A DNA stretch of 34,249 nt, taken from positions 1-34,249 of the forward strand of contig JBNGIS010034687.1 of NCBI GenBank assembly GCA_049999725.1. Reading direction: 5' to 3'. The translations under genes and the position numbers were made by a program. This DNA is from Haplomitrium mnioides. Its lineage: Eukaryota; Marchantiophyta; Haplomitriopsida; Calobryales. A model generated the notes under the pieces. That model saw only the letters and a list, made by a program, of their open reading frames with translations. It was not told the origin of the DNA and did not search any database. Positions within the stretch are counted from its first letter, which is position 1; each line of letters starts with the position of its first letter. Of this stretch, positions 10,467-21,050 are shown in pieces.

Positions 10467-11108
10467 TTGGTCTTCTCTAAAGAGACTGGATTACCCCTCT
10501 TTGGAGAAGTACTAAGTACCTTTTGGAGTAGTGGAATCTCCACTTTGCATTAACTCCAAGAGAGTCAAACTCTCAAATTTTCTTGAATAAAGGATATCAC
10601 ATATCCCATCATTTATGAATGAAGATAAGAAGTTTAACTTAATACTATGGTAATCAATAGATAGAGGAGCATTTGTATCTCCTAGATTCTGCTATTGAAT
10701 ACTTTTAACATTTTTTGTTTAACATCGACAAACATTTCTTTCATCATTTTTTAGTGTATATCTTTGGTGATGACTTCATGGTTTTTGTGATGGAATCAAG
10801 AGAGTCTGTCATGTTACTTGTAGATAATTATGGTGTGATGTGAGAGTTTTTTATTTATATTTTGTGGTAGATAGCAAATGGATTTGAACCAAACTCCTTT
10901 AGAAGAGTTCAACTCCAAGTGTCATGTTTCTATTTGAGTAACTTCAAAGAAAATGCAACAAGATTTTGTTGTTCATAAGTTTGGAGAGAGGTTTTTGATT
11001 CAATGTTAGTATCAACTAAACCTTTAATTTTGCATATTCTTCACAATTAGAATGTGTATATATTTGTTTTTGTTTAAGTTATTGGTAGTTAAATTATAAT
11101 AGAAAATC
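10467..11108 (+). other. Untranslated leader between primer site and gag
   Basis: An AT-rich leader without open frames or recognisable motifs, typical of the region between primer site and gag in plant gypsy elements. Confidence 0.5.
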
Positions 11109-11989
11109 ATGGAGGCAAGCTCTAGTAGTCTACAAGAAGTTTGGATGATGGCAAAGTTTGAAGAGCTTCAAGCAGCTCTTATATCAAGCCAACAACAAAC
11201 AAACATGTTGATGGCACAAATAGCAAAAATATTATTACAACAAGAATATGGAGAAGGGAGCCAAGAGACGTTACTTCAAAAGATGTGCAGGTTGTGTAAG
11301 ATAGAGCCTAGGCTTATGGGGGAAGTTGTATAGTTGATACTGTAGAAGAATGGGTCTATCGAATGGAAGTTCATATGTCATGTTATCCAAATGCTTCGGA
11401 TTTAGAGAAAGTATTGTTTGCAACGTCATTTTTAAAAAGCATCCATTCATATTCCTACAAGAACGGGAGCGACAAAAAAAATGCACAAGGAAAACAACTT
11501 TTGTGGAGCAACTTAAAGGAAGGTTTGCTACAAAATTTTAAAGCAATAGATTCTATATTCACCGCAACAACTAAGCTTTGAGAGTTAGAGCAACAAAGAA
11601 GCGTTGCAAGATACATTGAAGAATTTTGAAGCTTCCAAGTTCAAATTGAAGATATGAGTTTTGAGAAGGTCCTTGACAAATTTTTGCAATGGTTAAAGAA
11701 AAAAATTCAAGGAGAAGTTATGATGCGCAATGCAAAGGATGTAAACAAAGTCATCTCATTTGCTCAATGGATTGAAAGGACACTAGGAATTATGCAAACC
11801 AAAGAAAGCCATAGCCTCATGCCTATAGAGTTGGGAAATATGAGAAGAAGAGACTTCATTCGCCCAAATCCCCAACAAGGAGGACCACAATATGTTATAA
11901 AAACGAGAATGGAAGATTGGCAAGAAACTCAAACATGCTATAAATGTGGTCAGATAGAACACATTGCACCAAATTGCAGAGCAATATAA
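11109..11989 (+). pseudogene. Ty3/gypsy Gag polyprotein, frameshifted
   Basis: Gag forms the virus-like particle and binds the element RNA through a zinc knuckle. The start ATG at 11109 opens a glutamine-rich coiled stretch (ISSQQQTNMLMAQIAKILLQ). The frame breaks at 11333 and resumes at about 11345 with VEEWVYRMEVHMSCYPNASD, the typical start of the retrotransposon gag core. It breaks again near 11581 and runs from about 11590 to 11989 with VARYIEEF and a CCHC knuckle, CYKCGQIEHIAPNC (11936-11977). The knuckle fits C-x2-C-x4-H-x4-C. At least two frameshifts and several stops make it non-functional. It belongs to the element defined by the primer site at 10455, and the protease follows. Confidence 0.8.
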
Positions 11990-12165
11990 TGCAATCAATG
12001 GCAAGTGTTTCAACGACCTCTTCATAATATCAACAATGACAGAGATAAATAATGTTGAAGAAATAATATGCACCAGTAAAAAAACCTCGTGGTTTTGTTG
12101 AGATAAAGAAGAAAAGCAAGAGAAGCATTCAACAAAGTCAAATCTACTATATAGAAAAAAAAAAA

Positions 12166-12385
12166 TGGAGTATTAATTATAGTTGATGGATGGATGGAAG
12201 GATCTGCAATGAGAGTTTTGGTGGATTTTGGAGCTTAAGAAAATTATTTATCACGAGCTACAACATTGAAGTTGAAGTTTCCACTTAAGAAAGAAGAGCA
12301 CAAGGTGGTGGAAATAGCAAATGGCCAAAACAAGTCTATTGAACTATTGTTTCAAAGTATAGCTTTACACATATGTATCTATAAA
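12166..12385 (+). pseudogene. Ty3/gypsy aspartic protease, degenerate
   Basis: A retroviral-type aspartic protease normally cuts the Gag-Pol polyprotein. The frame reads GVLIIVDGWMEGSAMRVLVD and then FGA before a stop (TAA, 12236-12238). The active-site triad D-S/T-G-A is changed to D-F-G-A (Asp codon at 12224), and the usual following Ser is the stop. After it come ENYLSRATTLKLKFPL and EEHKVVEIANGQNKSIELL, the usual protease C-terminal half. Sequence homology ends near 12390, before any reverse transcriptase. Confidence 0.7.
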
Positions 12386-12519
12386 AAGAAGCTAGACCAA
12401 GAGCAGGCTACTTAGAACAAGAACATTTAAAAAAAAGAAAAAAAAAAACGTAGTTTTTTACCTCAAAAAACAAAGAAAGCGAGGTTATTTTTGAAAAACA
12501 TTATCCAAAATCAATCAAT
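12386..12519. other. A-rich junction at the end of the plus-strand gypsy 5' part
   Basis: The protease homology fades into A-rich sequence (runs at about 12428-12450). The last bases before the gap, AAAGCGAGGTTATTTTTGAA, resemble the bases before the gap at 22873. This is a likely boundary between the gypsy fragment and the element that follows. Confidence 0.4.
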
Positions 12520-12619
12520 NNNNNNNNNNNNNNNNNNNNNNNNNNNNNNNNNNNNNNNNNNNNNNNNNNNNNNNNNNNNNNNNNNNNNNNNNNNNNNNNN
12601 NNNNNNNNNNNNNNNNNNN
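12520..12619. other. Assembly gap (100 N)
   Basis: One hundred N, a conventional placeholder length, so the true gap size is unknown. Frames reported across it are artefacts. Confidence 0.95.
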
Positions 12620-13862
12620 TTGCACAAACTCTATGCGCACATAGACAATGTGCTCCTTGAAACTTATTTTTTGGAAAAAAAAAATAGAAAACATGAGGAA
12701 AATACCCAACTCGACTAGAAGTCAAGGGAATGAGTTTGGAATCTTAAGGCACAAAAACCAACAAAAAGAAACATTGCATAGATTTCAAAGCTCTTATTTC
12801 AAGTTCAAGCAAGAAGGAAGCTTTCTTTTGTAGTTGAAAATCCAATAGCGTAAAGGTTAAAGTGGGAATATTTTAGAAGGTTTTAGCAATTAAAAATCTG
12901 TTATAATTTAGAGAATCATATACACAAAGGAGTCATAGTTCAAAACCAAAAAGGCAGTGGCTTTAGAGATTTGCTTAAGAGTGTAAACAAGCCACATCTC
13001 CAAGTTTTTGATAAGTGTCTACCAAACAAAAGGTTTTGAGTTCTACAGAAGAGTCGTTGAGCAAAGTAGAATCTAAACTCTACGTGGTAGTCTTTGTATG
13101 TGGAAGCTTGAGGGTTGTATATCAATGCTAGTATGTGTGGAAGGCTTGGGCTTCGACAAGAAAGTTTAAACGTGCATAGGAATCCAAGCTAAACAAATGA
13201 ACAGTCAACACAAAAGTCTATGCACGCATGGGAATCCGAACTCAACATCTAGACAATCGACAACAAAGACTATGTTGAACCTAGGTTCTACATTTTGCAT
13301 CAAAGTCTTTACGCGCACAAAGTTTCAACTTGCGCATATAAGTCTATGCACAGATATGGTTATGACTTCTACAACCGAGTATATGTGCGTTAAAGGTTTT
13401 GCTTTTTGCAACAAACTCTATGTACGCTAAGGATCATTTTTTAAATTCAAAATCTAAAAGTAAAATAGGTACAAAGCTCTGCATCTGAGTGAAAGTGTGC
13501 TGAAAGTTTCAAGTTTTTTATCAAAGTCCTTAGAAGCAAAAGATTAAGTAGTCAATTTGGGCAAATGCTTGAGCAATACCAAAACAATGCACTCCTCTAG
13601 CAAGCAATAAAGAAGGAAAGAACGTACTTACATTTTGGATAAGAAAATATTTTACAAACCAAATGAAAATATCAACTAAAGATTCAAGTTTCATTCATAG
13701 AGAATAACAATCAACTTGAAATGATTTACAATAAGAAGTTCAAGGTGGCAGATAAATTCAAAAAATTCCTTCAAAACATTCTCATTTACTTTATAAAATA
13801 ATAATCTTAAATTACAATATAAATTGAAAGTATACAATACATAATGGGATTCTTAAATGAGT
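12620..13862 (-). other. 3' flank of the transposase-like gene, with CATGCGCG-type motifs
   Basis: Non-coding sequence downstream (in minus orientation) of the transposase-like pseudogene. Copies of the partly palindromic motif occur at about 12633-12647 (CTATGCGCACATAG), 13165, 13218-13233 (TCTATGCACGCATGGG), 13305-13320, 13331-13360, 13385 and 13420. No long open frame is convincing. Between the motifs the sequence is AT-rich. Confidence 0.55.
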
Positions 13863-15618
13863 TTAGTCACTCGTGTCAACTTCTTCGGATTCAACTTCAA
13901 AAGATCCATCAAGATTAACACAATCTGCCTCAGTGTTAATATTATTGATTGAGTCTCTTTCAAACACATCAAGATTGATTGCTTTATGTCTTTTGTACTC
14001 AAATTGATTTGATTTAATAGTAGTTAAAGTGGTTTTCTGTATGAGAAGAAAATCTAAAGACAAAATCGTGATTTGTGTTAGATCAAGTACATCAATATGT
14101 AGCTTGGATTTGTGTTTCCCTTTTGTTGCTGCTATTTTTTTTGGGAAGTATTGTCTAGAAAATGCATCCTCAACTTCACAAACAAACCATTGAACGCATA
14201 TTTGTTTTGGGTTTGGAGGTTCTTCCTCATCAAATGACAAAAATTTGAGTACTTTGGCAATCCAAAACAGCCTGCTTTTTGGATCGAGTGATGCAACATC
14301 ACAAATAAACCTTTTGGCTTTCACCTCATGTAGGTTGCCAAATTTGTGCCCATATCTGGTGTTGTGTGAAACCGTCCCTTCTTGCGGCCTAGTTGCTCCA
14401 TCATAGATTGCTTGAAGCATGGAAAGTATATGTTCTAATAGAGCATCATCCTCATTTTGTTGAGCATCAAACTGAAAACCTAGACAAAAATTTTAAGAAT
14501 CATTACAAGTACTTGCCGATTGTGAAACTAGAAAGGTGAATTCTGCTTTGAGTTCTCATCTTTTTCTTTCAAGGAGGTAAGCTACAATCTCTTGTTAGGC
14601 AAGAAAAAAGTCATTCCACCATTTTTCATTAGAATATGTAAAGATTTTGTAGCAGCTTTCACTTATGTTGTTCTTTATTACAAAGACCACTTTCTCAGTG
14701 TCAACTTCTCTTTCTTCCTTTTGAGATCGTTTGATTTCAAATTATGCCTTGAGAGGAATCAACATTGAACTTCAAATTTCTCTGTCCACTTTAGGTAGGT
14801 ACTTGAGTTGACAAATACAATCCAGAGGTAGCGAAAATTCATTTGTTGAAAACTATTTCCTCCAAATCTTGCCTTGGAATCATTCAACTTAAACTTCAAT
14901 TGTTCATTAAAGGTAATATCATGCATCATTTGAACTAGAGAGGGGTGTTGTTGCATAAACATTTTAAAATCCCAAGTTTCCATCAAAAGAGTTATATGAG
15001 GTTTAGGATTATGCGATAATTAAAGTGCATCACTAAGACTCCTAATTGTGAAAGCTTTGACACGTTTCAAACGCTTCAAGAATCTGCTGAACATTTGATC
15101 GATTTGATCATGACTATAGTCAACTATGAGAAATCCCACCTTTATTTTTCAGAAAACATTCTTAGCAATAAGGAGACTAAGATATCCAAATAAGATGGAA
15201 TTCTTGCTCTCTCGTGTCGTATTGTTCAATTGAAGATACAAAGTGGAGGCAGCAGCCCTTCAAAGTCACATAATATTTTATTGAGCATAGTAACTACTGA
15301 ATTGGAATCACTTCTCAAGTTTTTGTAGGTTAAGAAGACCTTTGAAGAAAGAGCATGATTGAATATTAAGATACCAACAATATGCACACCCCCCAAACAA
15401 TCTTTATCAATGTTTTTTGGTGGTGAAGGCTAGTGTGGAATAGGATTTGTTTTGTCCATTCTATCAATGACAATTCCCAAGTACTTTTGACCGTCGGCGT
15501 AACATTTTCTTTGATGGTTTGCAAGTTTTGTTGTTTCTTTCATTTGTTGGTCACGATAAAGAAACAATTGGCGATCATATTTGACTCCATCACATTTGAC
15601 TCCATCTTGATGTTGCAA
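13863..15618 (-). pseudogene. Transposase-like gene with IxDxMD, LQLNN and SHDQIDQ motifs
   Basis: Read on the minus strand from 15618, the frame gives ANHQRKCYADGQKY and YLGIVIDRMDKTNPIPH, a stop, then KDCLGGVHIVGILIF and VFLTYKNLRSDSN. After a one-base shift near 15241 it reads LYLQLNNTTRESKNSI, a stop, VGFLIVDYSHDQIDQMFSRF and METWDFKMFMQQHPSL (to about 14759). These line up in order with an uncharacterised transposase-like family whose intact members show IIDGMDQ...PH, LQLDN..RENKN and GHTHEDIDQ (known to me mostly from animals; related to Pfam DUF7869, from memory). A final exon, about 14475-13863, has FWIAKVLKF ... ICVQWF, like a BAH- or chromo-type tail, and ends in an acidic stretch. 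It may be joined through an intron (TTTTCAG acceptor near 14475). Several Asp are changed (D to N in LQLNN, G to D before SHDQ). The gene is dead. Confidence 0.65.
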
Positions 15619-15639
15619 ACTTCAAAAGACAACTTCAGG

Positions 15640-16330
15640 TGCTAAAAATATTCAAATCAACTTAAACAAATGTTTAGATTGGTAGAAGTGAAAATTAAAA
15701 AATATATATTAAAAATAAACTTTAGTTAATTCAATATAGGAGAATCTGAATAACATTCACAATAAGTACTTGTCTTTAACTTGAAACAAGCAAACATTTT
15801 GAAAGAAGAAAAACAAAATTTGTGCACAAATGGTCATGAACTAGAGCTTCAATTTCAAAGATAGCTTGGACTCTTTCATCGCAAAGGATTAAAAAAACAA
15901 TAGCAGATCCTATGCACGCACAAGATCAGTGGAAACAATAACTGATCCTATGCACGCATAGGACCAAAAGCAACAACACCAATATCTTGGATTGCTTTGA
16001 CTGTTGTTGCGACTAGATTTGAAAGAAACAAGAACAAAACCTATGCGCGCATAGGATTTGCAAACAACAAAAACGATTCTTGCTATTGTTTATCTAGTAT
16101 TGGGCTCTTAATTCAAAGCAACAAAAGCAAAACTCCGTGCAAGACTAAGGTCACCACCAACAATCATATCTATTTCATTGCTTTATTCGACTCTCCACAA
16201 GGTTTGGACTCAAACTAAAAGAAACATACCCTATATGAGCATAGACTTTGTTCTCATAACTTAAGCTGCTAAGGTTTATTTGACTCAAATCTCGTTTGTT
16301 GAACAACTTAGCAAAACAAATATTTTTTGG
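15640..16330 (-). other. Probable intron of the transposase-like gene, with palindromic motifs
   Basis: The sequence has no open frame on either strand and lies directly 5' of the IxDxMD exon. Perfect or near-perfect palindromes CCTATGCRCGCATAGG occur at about 15950-15965 and 16040-16055, and variants at 15911 and 16230. On the minus strand it ends with a T-rich stretch and TTTTTAG/TTTTGAAG acceptor-like sites around 15620-15645. The gypsy element begins at its far edge. Confidence 0.45.
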
Positions 16331-16340
16331 TAGCTCACAA

Positions 16341-17070
16341 TGAAAACCAATTCTAAAACTCCATTCCTCTCCTCTCTTCTCCTCCTCCTTATATATTAGT
16401 CTAGATAATTACTAGAAGTAAGACTAAATATTCTATCACCCTAGGTAAAGAATCCATGGTGATTATCTCTCTAACTATTAAATCCTAAAAGTGCTCCTCA
16501 AGTATCTCCACCTTTTGTTTTCTTCTTCAAGAAGAAGCTTCTCATTTGGAGCTTCTCTTGTCAAATGACAGCAACAATTGATCTCATACTTTTATGCCTT
16601 GTATTTGTCCCTACAAACAATTCTTAAGATGATACTTTGAGATTCCCTCAAAGAAGAAGTCAAAGAACACATTTACTTTTCTTGACTTTTCTTTTCTTTA
16701 GTCTATTCTAGAAGAATCTCTATAAAGTCCTTAATACTTATTAAATTTTCTAATACTATACCTTGTTGGAAATCTTGTCAAGTAAGCTTTCTACTTATAT
16801 AATAATATTTGCATTTTATAATTCTTAAATACTCTCTATTTTGACTTTTCTGCATACCACTTTTGTAACTTTGACCGGTTATAACTTCCAATTTTCTAAT
16901 AATAACACAATTCCCTCTGTACTCAAATCTACACATATTGAAGAAAACCGATCAAATCTAAGTTTCCTCTAACAACCTCTAAGTCTTCTCCATACTTCAT
17001 CACAAAGCATTCCATTACATGACATTGTTTGAATCTCATTAAAATTCTCTCAAACCATCTCATGACTTCA
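16341..17070 (-). repeat. LTR (3' LTR of the minus-strand gypsy element)
   Basis: About 730 bp, homologous to 21051-21790 over nearly its whole length, including TATATTAGTCTAGATAATTA and GACTTTGA...-type stretches such as TTTGACCGGTTATAACTTC. It carries about 78 bases (16561-16638) that the other LTR lacks. Confidence 0.85.
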
Positions 17071-17092
17071 CATTTCACCTACCTATAAGGTT

Positions 17093-17323
17093 TCACTTTG
17101 CCCTCGGAGTGAGTTCTTCCTTACGAGCGTAAAATGGCTTCATCATGTCGGAGTTCACACGATCATAATGCCTTCCTTTTAACTTAGACAAGTCATAAGT
17201 GTAATTAGAATACACTTTCTGCACAACAAAAGGTCCAAAGTACTTTGGTAAGAACTTCTTTTGTTTTCGCTTATATCGAATGGAGTCGAACGCCATTACC
17301 CAATCTCCCTCTTGAAACACCAT
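17093..17323 (-). pseudogene. Integrase C-terminal segment (gypsy)
   Basis: The end of the pol polyprotein, just inside the 3' LTR. Residues include GDWVMAFDSIRYK, then FLPKYFGPFVVQKVYSNYTY and YDRVNSDMMKPFYAR. The GPF..V pattern is typical of the DNA-binding C-terminus of gypsy integrases. There is no chromodomain before the LTR, unlike the chromovirus at 33 kb. A frame break separates it from the integrase core. Confidence 0.75.
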
Positions 17324-17365
17324 AGGTCTTTTCCTCCCAAATTTCTTGTCATGACTTCTCTTTTG

Positions 17366-18010
17366 CTAGTCTTGAGCCTTGTGAATATTGACCTCAACCA
17401 TCACACGTGCTTCTTCTAGCTCTATCAATTGTTGACTATGAGTTCGTGTAGCCCTCTCCAAATTTCCTTCTTCATGCCTTTCCACACTTGTAGTTCTAAA
17501 TGTAAGAAGATTAAACTCAATAGGCAAGATTGACTCCAAACCATTAGTGAGGCGAAAAGATGTATACCCAGTTGAATTCTGCCTTGTTGTGCAACACTCC
17601 CAAAGAATTGCATGGAGCCTCTTATCCCATGTATGCTTAGCTCCCTCTAAATCCGCATCTTTCGCCAAGATGTGACAGAGTGTAAAATTGGTCCGTTCCA
17701 CCAATCCATTTGCATTTGGCTTGTATGATATAGTCATTTGTTGCTTGATGGAGAAATGCTCCAACATTGCTCGAGTGGCACCACTAACAAACGGTGAGCC
17801 TCTATCTGTCATAATCTCCAATGGGCAGCCAAACCTTGTGATGATTCGCTCGTAAAGAAATCTCCCTACTTCCTCTTCCGTAGCTTCTTGAGAGGACAAG
17901 CCTCTACCCATTTGCTTAAGTAATCCGTTGCCACCACCACATACAAATTCCCTCAGGGAGTTGGAGTCAAAGGACCAACAATATCCACTCCCCATTTTTC
18001 AAAAGGACCC
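17366..18010 (-). pseudogene. Integrase catalytic core (gypsy), frameshifted
   Basis: The integrase joins element DNA to the genome. The minus strand shows WGVDIVGPLTPTP at about 17955-18000 (first catalytic Asp) and then, in a shifted frame, FGCPLEIMTDRGSPFVSGAT (second Asp) and NGLVERTNFTLCHILA (catalytic Glu). All three D,D,E positions are therefore present. A stop after TPTP and a frameshift near 17880-17900 break the gene. C-terminally it continues into a helical, Glu-rich stretch ending near 17366. Confidence 0.8.
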
Positions 18011-18210
18011 AAAGGTGCAACTGACTAGAAAGGAGAAGGATAAGTAGACTTCGTTGCAAATGTTTGACACACATCGCATGTCTTGCAAAACTCCAAACAA
18101 TCTTTGAACATACCTTGCCAATGGTACCCTCCATCTAAAATTTTTTACACCATTACTTTTTTGCAAAGTGCCCACCACACACTCCATTATGAAACTCATT
18201 CATCAACTGT
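18011..18210 (-). pseudogene. Integrase zinc-binding (HHCC) region, frameshifted
   Basis: In the frame leading into the core, the translated pieces include HNGVCGGHFAKK and CKTCDVCQTF, giving the H...H and C-x2-C ligands of the retroviral integrase N-terminal zinc finger. A stop and small shifts interrupt it. It lies between RNase H and the core, as expected. Confidence 0.65.
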
Positions 18211-18257
18211 TGGCTTTCTTTCTTGCTTACAGCTCTTCAAAGAAGACCGTCGGAGCC

Positions 18258-18884
18258 TTAATGAAAGAAAGTATTTTCAACTAAAGAAAAAGGTTGACAC
18301 TTTCGAGCAAAGGCAGCCTTGTTGCGTTGCTTCATTCCCTCGAGATATCTTCCTTCCAACAAATAGTTGTTGATATCACCGTACTCTTCATGTAGAGCAC
18401 TCATGTTGAAGATGTTCTCATCCAAAAACTCCTCCTCAACCGCTTCATGACCAGTCTCATCATATGCTCGTGACAACATATCGACATTCAAATGCTTCCC
18501 TCTCAGTCGATCTTCAATACTATAGTCAAATTCAGCCAACAAAAGCTTCCACCTAGCAATTCTTCCCTCATCATTAGGCTTATTGAAAATATATTTCAAA
18601 GCCTTGTGATCAATTACAATTGTAAATCTTCCACTCAACAAATAATGACGAAACTTTTTTTTGCCAAAAATCACTCCCAAACCTTCTCTTTCGGTTATCG
18701 AATGGTTCTTCTCGGCCACTACCATTTGTAGACTTGTAAATGCTATTGGATGATCATGTCCCTCCTCGTCCTTTTGACTTAAAGTGCATCCAAAAGCCAC
18801 ATTCAAAGCATCCATAAATAAGAGAAAAGGCTTACTCCAATTTGGCTTTACCAATACTGGTGCACTTGTCACCGCTTTCTTCAA
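18258..18884 (-). pseudogene. RNase H domain of gypsy reverse transcriptase
   Basis: A 208-codon open frame. It begins with the RT-RNase H connection (SAPVLVKPNWSKPFLLFMDA), followed by the catalytic positions: Asp in FLLFMDALNVAFG, Glu in ITEREGLGVI and Asp in IVIDHKALKYIF. Then come WKLLLAEFDYSIEDRLRGK and NVDMLSRAYDE, all characteristic of Ty3/gypsy RNase H. It removes the RNA strand of the RNA-DNA hybrid during reverse transcription. The domain itself is intact over its length, but it sits in a broken pol gene. Confidence 0.85.
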
Positions 18885-18923
18885 ACATTCAAATGACGCA
18901 TTGGAACCTTCATCATTAAATAT

Positions 18924-19385
18924 TCACGAGTAATCCACTATTTTCTTCAAGTAGTGGTTCAATGCTATAGCTTTGCCAAAAAATCCAAAATAAAACGACG
19001 ATAGTAGCCTACCATTTCCAAGAAAGATTGCAACTTTGTCACATTGATTGGAAAAAGAAGGGCTTGAATCTTGAGTACCTTTTTTGGGTCCACACCCACT
19101 CCATCTTTTAAAATGACGTGCCCTAGCAACACTCCTTGTTGGCAACTAAATATGCATTTCTCTGGATTTAAAGACGCTTTAGTTGAATCCAAACATTAAA
19201 GAATTTTCTCCAAGTGGTCGAAATGATCCTTCTTACTCTCACACACACAAAAATCATTGATGAAGTTCCTCACAAACTTCCCCAAGAAAGGCTCAAAGAT
19301 TTTGTTCATAAATCTTTGAAAAGTTGTTGGTGCATTGCATAATCCAAAAGGCATGACTCGAAAAGCAAAATTACCCCAAGGACTA
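18924..19385 (-). pseudogene. Reverse transcriptase, second half only (gypsy)
   Basis: The minus strand reads WGNFAFRVMPFGLCNAPTTF at about 19380-19325, then FVRNFINDFCVCESKKDHFD, a stop near 19200, LNPEKCIFSCQQGVLLGHVI and FLEMVGYYRRFILDFLAKL. These are the MPFGL.NAP, YxDD-box and C-terminal motifs of gypsy RT. The active-site box reads INDF where IDDF is expected, so the first catalytic Asp is Asn. The N-terminal half of RT and the protease are absent, and gag sequence abuts directly. Confidence 0.8.
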
Positions 19386-20088
19386 GTCGATTTTCAGGCC
19401 TTCTCTCTAAAGCCTGCACAAGATTCAAACTCAACTTTTCGAGGCGTTCAGTCAACGTTAACACCTCATTCATGGGTGGATTTGGAGCTTGTGGGAGAGG
19501 AGCCACTACCGCCGCTATGGGTTGTGCAATTGTTGGTAGCACAACAACTTTCTCTTCTTGCTCATCCTCCAAGCTCTCTTCCATCCTTAAAGCAATTCGC
19601 AAAGACTCCGCTCAAGTAGTTGGCTTTTCGTACTTTACCTTTGTTCGAATTTCAAGTTTCAACCTTGAAATAAAATGCTTGGGCAACATTGCCAAAATAC
19701 CCACCATGAGAGAATTCACATCCTCACCACTCTTTCTCAACACCTTTAGGAATTGAGTTTCTAAGTGATCTACTCTCTCAACATATGTACGTACTTTCTC
19801 ACCTTCGCCTTGCTTCAAGTGCGTTATCTCTTGAAGTAGTTTCTCATAGCTTGCCGTTGTGAGAAATTCTTCCACCAAAGCTTTTGTCAAGCTAGCCCAC
19901 GACTCAAGAATTTCTCCTTGTTGCTCTTTGTACCATTTAAGAGCCTCACGTTCAAGAAATTCAGGTAGCAACGCCAACCAATCATCTGGTCTCTTCTCTC
20001 CATTCCCAATGCAAGCATGCTTGAAATCCCATATGTAGTCCTCCATATTTTCATCTTCTTTGCCATAAAAGACCAAAATCTTGCCCAT
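19386..20088 (-). pseudogene. Gag of the minus-strand gypsy element
   Basis: The frame from 20088 begins MGKILVFYGKEDENMEDYIW, followed by LALLPEFLEREALKWYKEQQ and YEKLLQEITHLKQGEGEKVR. This is the retrotransposon gag core pattern (W.....L...A..WY ... L..L.Q....V..Y...F). After a break near 19605 it continues as ALRMEESLEDEQEEKVVVLP, then a Pro/Ala linker and EVLTLTERLEKLSLNLVQAL to about 19385. There it joins mid-RT with no zinc knuckle or protease. The deletion that made this junction also removed the first RT half. Confidence 0.8.
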
Positions 20089-20294
20089 CTTGATTAGATA
20101 GCTTGATGTTGTTTCTCAATCGCTTTCTCATTCCTACTACACCTACCACATCTACCACAACACAAAAATATACACCTCACAAATTGCTTGAATTAGAATC
20201 GGGAAAACAAACAGATTTGGATCCGCCAAAATTTGCTCCATTCGTTCCACTCCAAATTGTTCCACCAATCTTTAACGCATATGTATTTTGGCCA

Positions 20295-20520
20295 CAATGA
20301 GCATTTGTACAACAATGGTTATTTCTTGATCATTCGTTCAGACCATTGAGCACCCTCTTCTTGATTTGATGAAATGCTCGTTCATGCTCCAAGGTCCAAA
20401 CCCATTCCGTTGGAGTGTACAATTGTCGATACAACGGTGTTACCAAACAAGCAAAGTCATTAATGAAAAACAAGTAATAACTCACGAGATTGATGAATCT
20501 CTTCAACTCAATGTTGTTGC
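20295..20520 (-). pseudogene. Displaced RT / RNase H-connection fragment upstream of gag
   Basis: The minus strand between 20520 and about 20300 reads NNIELKRFINLVSYYLFFIN, DFACLVTPLYRQLYTPTEWV and WTLEHERAFHQIKKRVLNGL, in one frame. This is the thumb/connection segment of a gypsy RT (usual order: LK.FLG...YYR.FI..FA....PL..L.....W......F...K). It lies 5' of gag in transcription order, where no pol sequence belongs, and it differs in sequence from the corresponding segment at 18.9-19.1 kb. It is either a fragment of another element or an internal rearrangement. Confidence 0.75.
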
Positions 20521-21050
20521 GTGGCGGCGGTGAGCTATCGATCCTCCTTACAATGTCAAAAATTCTTGGCCACTTTCTTATTACGCCCTTGCTTGACCTT
20601 CAACTCGATGAAGCCCAATCACCACCTTCTTTCTCTCTCATTAATGAGGTCCCGACAACAAAACCAAAAATGTGAAGCTAAAAGCTTTGTCGGTTTCTCC
20701 TCATGTAACTTTGATGTTGAGTGCACATTGAATATGAGAGGTGGGTTGAAGTGTGGCTACATTCATTAAACACAACAAATTCTACAAAGTCTACCAAATA
20801 TAAGTACTCAATACAAAATATATTGGAATTCTCCGCTCTTTACTCCAAATGTTCTCACACAAAATACTCTTGCTCTCACCCTTCTAACTCTCAACAAACT
20901 CCTCACTATATGAAAAACCATTCCTCAATTGTTTGACCTCCAATGAGTCTTCAAAGTAACTCCTCCAAGAGTTCCTCCAAGCGCTTCTCCAAAGGTCTCT
21001 CACAACTCTCAAGCCTAAAATGAAAACCAAGTCCAAACTCAAGCTCACAA
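20521..21050 (-). other. Gypsy leader region between 5' LTR and the displaced RT fragment
   Basis: No domain is recognised. No obvious initiator-Met primer site follows the LTR in minus orientation. Near the LTR edge TGAAAACCAA occurs twice, at 21021 and 21051, so the exact LTR boundary may be blurred. Confidence 0.45.

Noticed and set aside
12491-12725. Open frames spanning the 100-N gap (likewise 22734-23129 and 7127-7506)
   Set aside because: They are created by reading N as open sequence; there is no support on either side.
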